Shown one piece after another: positions 1-5,698 of a DNA stretch of 5,742 bases. The stretch lies in assembly GCA_002711965.1 (NCBI GenBank), contig PASM01000005.1, positions 25,236 through 30,977 on the forward strand. The letters run 5' to 3'. Within the stretch, counting starts at the first letter, position 1. Each line of letters starts with the position of its first letter. The notes under the pieces are model-generated. The model was not told the DNA's origin. It did no database searches and saw only the letters and a list, made by a program, of their open reading frames with translations. This DNA is from Chloroflexota bacterium. GTDB lineage: Bacteria; Chloroflexota; Dehalococcoidia; UBA1151; TMED-70. The position numbers and the translations under genes are program-made.

Positions 1-2
1 AT

Positions 3-365
3 AATTCTAAAGAAGAAATACTAAAAATATTTAAAGATAACTCAAAATTATCAAATGTTAAGAATATAGAAAATATTGCTTCAAATTTAAGTCGCCTTGA
101 TTATAAAGTTTTAGAAGAAACTATAAACGGATCTGCATTAATTGGTTTCGATCCTGAAAAAATAATTAAGAAAATTTCAAATGTAAAAACGCTTTTATTG
201 GTAGGAAATGAGAAAAAAACAGGTGATGTAATTATCAAAAAAGAAATAGATTTCATAACAAATAATATGAAAGATTTAAGTTTAAAAAAATTTGATTGTG
301 GCCATAACATTCACGAAGAAAAAACAGAAGAATATAAGGAAGCTGTTATAAATTTTCTACAATGA
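3..365 (+). CDS. alpha/beta-hydrolase family protein, C-terminal fragment
   Basis: This is the last 120 codons of a gene that enters from the left edge, ending in TGA at 363-365. The readable part fits the C-terminal third of an alpha/beta-hydrolase. A hydrophobic strand, KTLLLVGNEKKTGD (about residues 62-75 of the fragment), resembles the strand before the catalytic acid loop, with Asp75 a possible acid. Further on, FDCGHNIHEEKTEEYKEAV contains the usual GHxxH block, with His101 as the likely catalytic base, followed by a final helix ending in NFLQ. The nucleophile elbow (GxSxG) and the oxyanion region lie outside the window, so substrate and exact subfamily cannot be given. The gene converges on pgpA and overlaps its 3' end by 9 bp. 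No start, RBS or promoter is visible. Confidence 0.75.
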   Translation, partial: NSKEEILKIFKDNSKLSNVKNIENIASNLSRLDYKVLEETINGSALIGFDPEKIIKKISNVKTLLLVGNEKKTGDVIIKKEIDFITNNMKDLSLKKFDCGHNIHEEKTEEYKEAVINFLQ

Positions 366-866
366 AGGGAATGTGTAAAAGATTTGAATTATTATAATAC
401 ATATCAAAGTAAAGACCCCTGCAATAATATCATCCCCCAAAACTCCATAAGCTTTAGGTAATTTTTCAAATAAATTTATTGGAAAAGGTTTAAAAATATC
501 AAAAAATCTAAAAATAAAAAAAGAAAGTAATAAAGCTATAAAATTAAAATCTATAAATATCATTGGTATAAACATGCCTACCCATTCATCAAAAACAACA
601 TGATGAGGATCAGGATTTTCTATTGTAATTGTTCTATTGATAGTAAAAATACCTATAGGTAAATAAAGTAATAATATTATTAAATTAATGATAAAAAAAA
701 CACTCGTACTAAAATTAAAAATATCTACTAAAAGATACTTTGAAAAAATAAAATATATCAAACAAACTAAAGCAGCCCAGCTCCCCCCTCCTCTTAATGG
801 GAAATAACCAATGAAAAAAACGGTTGAAATAAGATTTGATATGGATTTATAGTTCTTATTATTCAT
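357..866 (-). CDS. pgpA: phosphatidylglycerophosphatase A (PgpA), membrane enzyme
   Basis: PgpA removes the phosphate from phosphatidylglycerophosphate to give phosphatidylglycerol at the inner membrane. The 169-residue length matches the family (about 160-175). Visible motifs are VFDEWVGMF (residues 91-99, Asp93/Glu94), FRFFDIFKPFPI (119-130, Arg120, Asp123, Lys126) and GVLGDDIIAGV (141-151, Asp145/Asp146). These are the three acidic blocks seen in E. coli PgpA. Hydrophobic membrane stretches lie at about 30-45, 55-76, 97-118 and 149-165. The N-terminal glycine motif, usually PGTxGSLAA, is degenerate here and reads FPLRGGGSWAAL (22-33). The ATG at 866 is 8 nt after the preceding gene's TAA. 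No clear Shine-Dalgarno sequence is seen, so translation may be coupled to that gene. It is the last gene of the leftward train, and its stop overlaps the 3' end of the plus-strand hydrolase. The family call is secure; activity despite the altered N-terminal motif is inferred. Confidence 0.92.
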   Translation of the reverse strand: MNNKNYKSISNLISTVFFIGYFPLRGGGSWAALVCLIYFIFSKYLLVDIFNFSTSVFFIINLIILLLYLPIGIFTINRTITIENPDPHHVVFDEWVGMFIPMIFIDFNFIALLLSFFIFRFFDIFKPFPINLFEKLPKAYGVLGDDIIAGVFTLICIIIIQIFYTFPSL

Positions 867-874
867 GATAATTA

Positions 875-1648
875 TTAAGTATTATTAATCCAAGATATTG
901 AATCTAAAGTATTTTTATAAGGTTTATATTCACAACCAACCCATCCTTCATACTGTATTTCATCAAGTGTTTGAAAAATTTTAGAATAATTTATTTCGCC
1001 TGTGCCTGGCTCGTTTCTTCCAGGATTATCAGCAATTTGAATATGTCCAATTTTATTTATAAGTTTGGATATCGTTCTTACTAAATCTCCTTCCATGATT
1101 TGCATATGATAAACATCATAAAGCAGATAAGCATTCTCATGGTTTAATTTTTCTAACAATTCAATCCCTTGAGTTGATGTGTTTATAAAAAACCCTGGTT
1201 GATCAACAATGTTAATAGGCTCTATAAGTGCCATGATATTTTTTTCAAATAATTTTTGTGAAGCAATTTTTTGATTGTGAATTAATGTTTGATATATTTC
1301 TTCATCATCAAATCCTTCAGGTTTTGTGCCAATTCCAGTATTTATACCTAAGCAACCTAGACTTGAAGCATATCTTAATCCCAAATCTAATCTTTCTAAA
1401 AAAAGATCTTTTCTATCTGGTCTTAATGCAATGTTAGCTAAATTAGTATCAGGATCCATCACTGGCAGATTGATAATAACATGCTTCAAATTATATTTTT
1501 CTAGTTTCTCATTTATTTGGTCAATTTCAAGAGAATAAGGTGCTTGTAATTCGACTCCCTTAAACCCGGCTTTTGCTGCTTGTTCGTATCTGTCAATCAG
1601 ATCATATTCATTGAACATAAACTGAAGATTTGCTTCTAATTTAACCAT
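875..1648 (-). CDS. hydroxypyruvate isomerase-family TIM-barrel protein, divergent paralog
   Basis: This 257-residue xylose-isomerase-like TIM barrel is homologous to E. coli Hyi/OtnI, which interconvert hydroxypyruvate with tartronate semialdehyde (Hyi) or tetronate-pathway 2-oxo acids (OtnI). The putative metal and catalytic positions are present: Glu143 in LIEPIN, Asp178 and His181 in YDVYHMQIMEG, Gln204 in GHIQIADNPGRNEPGTGEIN, and Glu240 in GCEYKP. The DNPxRxEPGTGEINY block is typical of Hyi rather than OtnI. The loop around residues 61-75 is unusual: canonical Hyi has PAGDxAAGxRGIA, and this protein reads LPVMDPDTNLANIAL. The substrate may therefore differ. The ATG at 1648 follows the paralog's TAA by one base. 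A weak GGAA (1653-1656) lies 4 nt upstream, inside the end of that gene, so translation is probably coupled. The fold and family are secure, the exact substrate is not. Confidence 0.88.
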   Translation of the reverse strand: MVKLEANLQFMFNEYDLIDRYEQAAKAGFKGVELQAPYSLEIDQINEKLEKYNLKHVIINLPVMDPDTNLANIALRPDRKDLFLERLDLGLRYASSLGCLGINTGIGTKPEGFDDEEIYQTLIHNQKIASQKLFEKNIMALIEPINIVDQPGFFINTSTQGIELLEKLNHENAYLLYDVYHMQIMEGDLVRTISKLINKIGHIQIADNPGRNEPGTGEINYSKIFQTLDEIQYEGWVGCEYKPYKNTLDSISWINNT

Positions 1649-1649
1649 T

Positions 1650-2432
1650 TTATTCCGTTAGTTTTTTAATCCAATCTAATCCATCTTCAGTAGAATTTAA
1701 AGGAGCATATTCGCATCCAATCCATCCATCATAGTTTTCTGATAAAAACGAGAATATATTTTTGTAATTTATTTCGCCTGTTCCAGGTTCATTTCTTCCA
1801 GGATTATCCGCAATTTGAATATGGCCAATTTGAGATTTATTATTTTGAAAAGTTCTTATTAGATCGCCTTCCATTATTTGCATGTGATACATATCAAACT
1901 GAATTTTTACATTTTCTTTATTCACTGAATCAACTATTTGTTTGCAATGATTTGTTGTTGAAACAAAATAGTTAGGAGCATCAATTAAATTTAATGCTTC
2001 CACTAAAACATTAATTCCTTTATCCTTTGTTTGTTCAGAGGCATAAATTAAATTTTCAATTAGAGTTTCATTCAATTCTTTAGTTGTAAATTTACCATTA
2101 TCAATACCAACCAGAACTGTAAGTCTTTTACATCCTAATGTATCAGCGTATTCTACAGCCTCATGTACCCCTTCTTGAAATTCAGATTTTCTATCAGGAA
2201 ATATAGCTATTCCTCTATCTCCACCAGCAAAATCACCCGCAGGAAAATCAAATAATATTTGCTCTAAACTATTATTAACTAACTCATTTTTTATATCTTC
2301 TTTTTTGAAATCATATGGAAATAAATACTCAACACCTTTAAATCCAAATTCAGAAGCTGATTTAAATCTCTTCATAAAATCTTTTTCTGTATAAAGCATT
2401 GATAAATTTGCTGCAAAATTAATCACCATCAT
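1650..2432 (-). CDS. hyi: hydroxypyruvate isomerase (canonical Hyi type)
   Basis: Hyi is a cytosolic TIM-barrel enzyme that interconverts hydroxypyruvate and tartronate semialdehyde in glyoxylate/glycerate metabolism. The 260 residues match E. coli Hyi in length and along most of the chain. It begins FAANLSMLYTEKDFMKRF, has FPYDF at 38-42 and the canonical loop FPAGDFAGGDRGIA (63-76). Putative metal and catalytic residues are Glu145 (VLVEALN), Asp180 and His183 (FDMYHMQIMEG), Gln206 (GHIQIADNPGRNEPGTGEIN) and Glu241 (GCEYAP). The VEALN variant of the usual IEPIN also occurs in OtnI, so a 2-oxotetronate-type substrate is not excluded. Two adjacent ATGs exist. ATG at 2432 overlaps the amidase stop by 4 nt (ATGA), and ATG at 2429 overlaps it by 1 nt (TGATG). 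The strong AAGGAG at 2434-2439 lies 1 nt from the first and 4 nt from the second, so the second may be the real start. Confidence 0.92.
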   Translation of the reverse strand: MMVINFAANLSMLYTEKDFMKRFKSASEFGFKGVEYLFPYDFKKEDIKNELVNNSLEQILFDFPAGDFAGGDRGIAIFPDRKSEFQEGVHEAVEYADTLGCKRLTVLVGIDNGKFTTKELNETLIENLIYASEQTKDKGINVLVEALNLIDAPNYFVSTTNHCKQIVDSVNKENVKIQFDMYHMQIMEGDLIRTFQNNKSQIGHIQIADNPGRNEPGTGEINYKNIFSFLSENYDGWIGCEYAPLNSTEDGLDWIKKLTE

Positions 2433-3862
2433 TCTCCTTCTTTTATTATATTTGGTTGAATTTTATAAAAGTTAGTTTCCTCTTCAAATATTTTCGCAAT
2501 TCGCAATACATTTAAGTCATCTAACTTTTTACCTACTATTTGTATTCCTGTAGGGAGTCCTTTTATAAATCCTCCTGGAATACTTATGCTTGGGCAACCT
2601 GTAGCTGTTATTGCATAACAAAGCCCCATCCAATCAATATATGTTTCAAGCTCTACTCCGTCAATTTCTTTGATGTACTCAATATTTTTATCAAAGGGCA
2701 AGACACTAGTTGAAGGCAAAACAAGAAAATCATATTTTTCAAAAAATTCTGCTATATTTTGATCTATAACTGATCTCTGAGATTCAGCAAGTGCTAGATC
2801 GGTTCCTTTTAATTCAAGCCCTTTCTCAACATTCCAAATTATGGTATCTTTCATAAGATTTCTATTTTTTACTATGTGTTCTTTGTGAGCATCAGCATAT
2901 GTATAGGCCCTATAGGTTTGAAAAACATTATCAACATTTTCTAGGTTAGGAAAGGATTCTTCCATAATAAATCCTATTTTAGAAAATATTTCAATTGAAC
3001 TACTAAAGGCTTCTTTTATTTCTTGGCTAACAGGATAAATTCCAAGATTATGAGTAAAAGCAATTTTTATTTTCTTTGGATCAGGTAACTTGATGTCAAG
3101 GAATCTTTCTGAAGGTTCATTAATACTGTTACCTATTCGGTTGTCATATCCTGCCATGCAAGATAAAAGAATAGATAAATCATCTATATTTCTAGCCATA
3201 GGACCATTAACACTCATCATATTATATGTAATATCCGCGGGTAGTTGCGGAATTGTACCTATAGAAGTTCTAAATCCTACAACATTATTCCAAGCTGCTG
3301 GGTTTCTTAATGATCCTCCCATATCACTTCCTTGAGCCATAGGGACCATTCTCATAGCCAATGCAACTCCAGCCCCTCCACTGGATCCACCTGCAGTTTT
3401 AGAAAGATCATAAGGATTAAATGTAGTTTTGAATACGTCATTAAATGTATGGGAACCTGCTCCGAACTCTGGAACATTACTTTTTCCAAGTATTAAAGCC
3501 CCTGATTCTTTTATTTTCTGTACAACTAAATCATCATCTTTAGGAATAAAATCAGAATATATTCTTGAACCCATTGTTGTGCGTATTCCTGCAGTTTTAT
3601 TTAAATCTTTTATAAGAATAGGAATGCCTGATAATGGCTTATTGTAATCTTTATTTTTATCAATTTTTCTTGCATTTTCTAATGCAAAATCTGGAGTAAA
3701 TGTACATACTGCATTAGTTTTAGAATCAAATTTTTCAATTTGATCTATATGTATAGAAACTAATTCTTCAGAATTAATTTCTCCTGAAGAAATCAATTCT
3801 TTCATTTCTTTGATTTTAAGATTTAATATTTTATTTTTTTCTATATTTGAAAAATTGTTCAT
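2429..3862 (-). CDS. amidase-signature family hydrolase
   Basis: Amidase-signature enzymes cleave carboxylic amide bonds with a Lys-cisSer-Ser triad. All three residues are visible. Lys85 lies in GIPILIKDLN, the cis-Ser is Ser160 in AGGSSGGAG, and the nucleophile is Ser184 in QGSDMGGSLRNPAAW. The spacings of 75 and 24 residues match those remembered for fatty acid amide hydrolase. The C-terminal PSISIPGGFIKGLPTGIQIVG (424-444) is the usual family ending block. The 477-residue length is normal and no membrane anchor or signal peptide is seen, so it is probably cytosolic. It lacks supporting context for GatA: no gatB or gatC is nearby and the operon is metabolic. The ATG at 3862 directly abuts the cysM stop codon. 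GGTGG (3866-3870), made by the last two cysM Trp codons, could serve as its RBS. The substrate cannot be deduced. The family is heterogeneous and often annotated only as amidase. Confidence 0.92.
   Translation of the reverse strand: MNNFSNIEKNKILNLKIKEMKELISSGEINSEELVSIHIDQIEKFDSKTNAVCTFTPDFALENARKIDKNKDYNKPLSGIPILIKDLNKTAGIRTTMGSRIYSDFIPKDDDLVVQKIKESGALILGKSNVPEFGAGSHTFNDVFKTTFNPYDLSKTAGGSSGGAGVALAMRMVPMAQGSDMGGSLRNPAAWNNVVGFRTSIGTIPQLPADITYNMMSVNGPMARNIDDLSILLSCMAGYDNRIGNSINEPSERFLDIKLPDPKKIKIAFTHNLGIYPVSQEIKEAFSSSIEIFSKIGFIMEESFPNLENVDNVFQTYRAYTYADAHKEHIVKNRNLMKDTIIWNVEKGLELKGTDLALAESQRSVIDQNIAEFFEKYDFLVLPSTSVLPFDKNIEYIKEIDGVELETYIDWMGLCYAITATGCPSISIPGGFIKGLPTGIQIVGKKLDDLNVLRIAKIFEEETNFYKIQPNIIKEGE
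2434..2439 (-). promoter_or_regulatory. Shine-Dalgarno site of hyi inside the amidase 3' end
   Basis: The minus strand reads AAGGAG, then A, then ATGATG. It is the strongest RBS within the operon and lies in the last codons of the amidase gene. Its spacing is 1 nt to the first ATG and 4 nt to the second, so the second start (2429) is slightly favoured. Confidence 0.65.
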
Positions 3863-4822
3863 TTACCACCAAACTTTTCCATCAATATCATTTGCTATTT
3901 CAGAAAATTCTTTCTCATATATTCCACTAGATAAATATTTCCATCCACCATCAGCAAAAATCGTTACTATGACTGAATTTTCAAGTCTTTTAGACATCTT
4001 TACACATGTTGCGAGAGTTGCTCCTGATGAAACTCCAACAAATAATCCATGAGTTTCCATCACTTTTTTTGTCCAATAAAATGATTCTTCAGCTTCTACC
4101 ATTATTCTTCCATCTAATTTATCTAAATCTAAAATTGGAGGAATATAACCATGTTCTATAGATCTTAATCCTTGTACAACATCGTCTGGATGAGGGGCTG
4201 TTGCAATTATTTTTATTGAATCGTTAAATTCTTTTAACCTTTTTCCTACGCCCATTAATGTTCCTCCGGTTCCAAGACCTGATACAAAATGAGTAACATT
4301 TGGCATTTGTTTGGTTATTTCTAATCCTGTTGTATAGTAATGAGCTTTTATACTAGCTTGATTACCATATTGAAAAGGCATGAAATATTCAGGATTTTCT
4401 GCAGAGATTTTTTGAGCAAGCTTTATTGAGCCATTAGTACCTTCTTTTCCTTCAGAAAAAATTATGTCTGCTCCAAAAGATTTCAGTAGAGAAACTCTTT
4501 CTTGGCTAACAGAATCTGGCATTACTGCAATCATTTTGTAGCCTTTTATTTTTGCTATCATTGCAAGACCTATACCTGTATTTCCAGAGGTAGGTTCAAT
4601 TAATGTTTGCCCTTTTGTAATTTTACCTTCCTTCTCAGCATCAAAAATCAAGCATTTAGCTACTCTATCTTTTATAGATCCAGTAGGATTTTCACTTTCT
4701 AATTTTGCAAATATTTTCACAGAAGAATTTTGACTTAGTGAAGATAAATCTACAAGACTTGTATTCCCAATGTTTTTTAGCTGACCAGTAGTAAAATTAT
4801 TTATGTTTAATTTTGTTTCCAT
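3863..4822 (-). CDS. cysM: cysteine synthase, CysM type (probable O-phosphoserine / sulfur-carrier dependent)
   Basis: This is a PLP-dependent fold-II beta-replacement enzyme of 319 residues that makes L-cysteine. The PLP lysine is Lys51 in NPTGSIKDR. The substrate-binding loop is PTSGNTG (77-83), the phosphate-binding loop is GLGTGGT (182-188), and Ser266 in GVSSGAT is placed to bind the pyridine nitrogen. Several features resemble Mycobacterium tuberculosis CysM more than CysK: FQYGNQASIKAHYYTTG (150-166), GLRSIEHGYIPPILD (218-232) and the ending ADGGWKYLSSGIY...DGKVWW. The mycobacterial enzyme uses O-phosphoserine and a thiocarboxylated carrier, CysO. Arg220 falls in the segment that, as I recall, holds the phosphoserine-selective Arg220 there. 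The E1-like gene immediately upstream supports this reading. The start at 4822 lies 3 nt after the moeB stop with no visible Shine-Dalgarno, so translation is probably coupled. O-acetylserine and free sulfide remain possible substrates. Confidence 0.93.
   Translation of the reverse strand: METKLNINNFTTGQLKNIGNTSLVDLSSLSQNSSVKIFAKLESENPTGSIKDRVAKCLIFDAEKEGKITKGQTLIEPTSGNTGIGLAMIAKIKGYKMIAVMPDSVSQERVSLLKSFGADIIFSEGKEGTNGSIKLAQKISAENPEYFMPFQYGNQASIKAHYYTTGLEITKQMPNVTHFVSGLGTGGTLMGVGKRLKEFNDSIKIIATAPHPDDVVQGLRSIEHGYIPPILDLDKLDGRIMVEAEESFYWTKKVMETHGLFVGVSSGATLATCVKMSKRLENSVIVTIFADGGWKYLSSGIYEKEFSEIANDIDGKVWW
3866..3870 (-). promoter_or_regulatory. possible Shine-Dalgarno of amidase formed by cysM Trp codons
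   Basis: The minus strand reads TGGTGGTAAATG. The last two cysM codons (Trp-Trp) give GGTGG, 3 nt before the amidase ATG. Complementarity to the anti-SD is moderate and the spacing short. Translational coupling to the abutting stop codon is an alternative or additional explanation. Confidence 0.4.
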
Positions 4823-4825
4823 AGT

Positions 4826-5641
4826 TCAGCTAACAACTTTTACACCACAAAATATTTCGTAATCTATTAATTCTGTTACTTCAGGATTATTACCACATAG
4901 CTTACAGTTTGGATTTTGTCTTACTTTTATTTCTCTAAATTCCATACCTAAAGCTTCTATTAGCAACATTCTACCTGCAAGAGGCTCTCCAACGCCTAAA
5001 ATTATTTTTATAGTTTCTAAGGCTTGTATAGATCCTACTAATCCAGGTAGAGCACCAATAACTCCAGCTTCAGCACAACTTGGAACTTCTCCTGGTGGCG
5101 GTGGATCAGGGAAAATACATCTGTAACATCCTTTCCCTGGTATGTAGGTGGTTGCTTGGCCATCAAAAATTAATATAGCTCCATCTACTAATGGTTTCTT
5201 TAATAAAAATGCAGCATCGTTAACTAAATACCTTGTAGCAAAATTATCTGCTCCGTTTATTACTATGTCGTAATTTTTCATTATTTCAAAAGCATTAGAA
5301 GAATTTATAGGTTCTTCATGAATAGTTACATTAACATCAGGATTATGTTCAGTTAGAGTTTCTTTGGCAGATTCAACTTTCCTTTTCCCTACATCTGAGT
5401 CAGTATGCAAAATTTGTCTTTGAAGATTTGAAACATCCACTACATCAAAATCTACAATACCAATATTCCCTACTCCAGCTAATGCTAAATATAATGAAAC
5501 AGGAGACCCTAAACCTCCAGCTCCTATTACCAAAACTTTTGAATCTAAAAGGGCTCTTTGCCCTCTACTACCTACATTAGGCATTATAAGATGCCTACTA
5601 TATCTTTCCACTTGTGATGGATTTAATGGTGTTATTGACAT
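4826..5641 (-). CDS. moeB: MoeB/ThiF-family E1-like adenylyltransferase (sulfur carrier activating)
   Basis: E1-like enzymes adenylate the C-terminal Gly of small ubiquitin-like sulfur carriers (MoaD, ThiS, CysO) so that a thiocarboxylate can form. In this 271-residue protein the ATP-binding motif GAGGLGS is at 40-46, with Asp64/Asp66, Arg75 in NLQRQ and Asp132 in GADNF nearby. Zinc is probably held by CYRC (172-175) and CKLC (246-249). Cys189 in PSCAEAGV matches the conserved cysteine of the family. The protein ends at LIDYEIFCGVKVVS, where MoeZ-type relatives continue into a rhodanese domain, so that domain is absent. I chose the ATG at 5641 because GGAG (5648-5651) lies 6 nt upstream. An in-frame TTG at 5653 would add four residues but overlaps that RBS and has none of its own. 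Adjacency to cysM suggests a cysteine-forming role; molybdopterin or thiamine synthesis is also possible. Confidence 0.93.
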   Translation of the reverse strand: MSITPLNPSQVERYSRHLIMPNVGSRGQRALLDSKVLVIGAGGLGSPVSLYLALAGVGNIGIVDFDVVDVSNLQRQILHTDSDVGKRKVESAKETLTEHNPDVNVTIHEEPINSSNAFEIMKNYDIVINGADNFATRYLVNDAAFLLKKPLVDGAILIFDGQATTYIPGKGCYRCIFPDPPPPGEVPSCAEAGVIGALPGLVGSIQALETIKIILGVGEPLAGRMLLIEALGMEFREIKVRQNPNCKLCGNNPEVTELIDYEIFCGVKVVS

Positions 5642-5647
5642 TTTTTT

Positions 5648-5651
5648 CTCC
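5648..5651 (-). promoter_or_regulatory. Shine-Dalgarno site of moeB
   Basis: The minus strand reads GGAG, then six A residues, then ATG. This is a well-spaced ribosome binding site. It decides the ATG at 5641 over the in-frame TTG at 5653, whose codon overlaps the site. Confidence 0.75.
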
Positions 5652-5656
5652 AAAAT

Positions 5657-5662
5657 ATTATA
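5657..5662 (-). promoter_or_regulatory. candidate -10 box (TATAAT) just upstream of moeB
   Basis: The minus strand has a perfect TATAAT directly after the terminator T tract. Transcription would then start at about 5650, inside the moeB RBS, giving a leader of about 10 nt. No good -35 box is seen; the region at the right distance is the terminator stem. In such AT-rich DNA a chance match is likely. Confidence 0.2.
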
Positions 5663-5688
5663 AAAAAAAACCCCCTAAGTTGGGGGTT
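5662..5688 (-). terminator. intrinsic terminator (or attenuator) upstream of moeB
   Basis: On the minus strand, AACCCCC (5682-5688) pairs with GGGGGTT (5669-5675) around a 6-nt loop. The stem has 7 bp, five of them G-C, and runs into an uninterrupted tract of nine T residues (5662-5670, two shared with the stem). This is a textbook Rho-independent terminator for transcription running leftward. There is no T tract on the plus-strand side, so it is not bidirectional. It most simply ends a leftward gene that lies mostly beyond the right edge. It also lies only 20 nt before the moeB start, so it could instead act as an attenuator in a moeB leader. Confidence 0.8.
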
Positions 5689-5698
5689 CGAACAATTA

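Noticed and set aside
101..310. 69-codon minus-strand open frame
   Set aside because: It is antisense to the hydrolase fragment, which has recognisable family motifs. The composition (Phe, Ile, Ser rich) is typical of a shadow of an A-rich coding strand.
1326..1538. 70-codon plus-strand open frame
   Set aside because: It lies wholly inside the well-supported hydroxypyruvate isomerase-family gene on the other strand, with no RBS or family motif.
3090..3335. Plus-strand open frame of 81 codons, and similar ones at 3429-3647 and 3810-4052
   Set aside because: All lie antisense to the amidase or cysM, whose catalytic motifs fall in the same stretches. No sign of independent coding.
2429..3862. 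Amidase as GatA of the aspartyl/glutamyl-tRNA amidotransferase
   Set aside because: No gatB or gatC is adjacent, and the neighbourhood is metabolic. The amidase signature alone does not distinguish GatA.
3863..4822. Cystathionine beta-synthase or threonine synthase
   Set aside because: The NPTGSIKDR, PTSGNTG and GWKYLSSG motifs and the single-domain 319-residue length match cysteine synthase. There is no CBS or haem domain.
5642..5653. TTG start extending moeB by four residues (MEKK)
   Set aside because: The TTG overlaps the GGAG that is well placed for the ATG at 5641, and has no RBS of its own.
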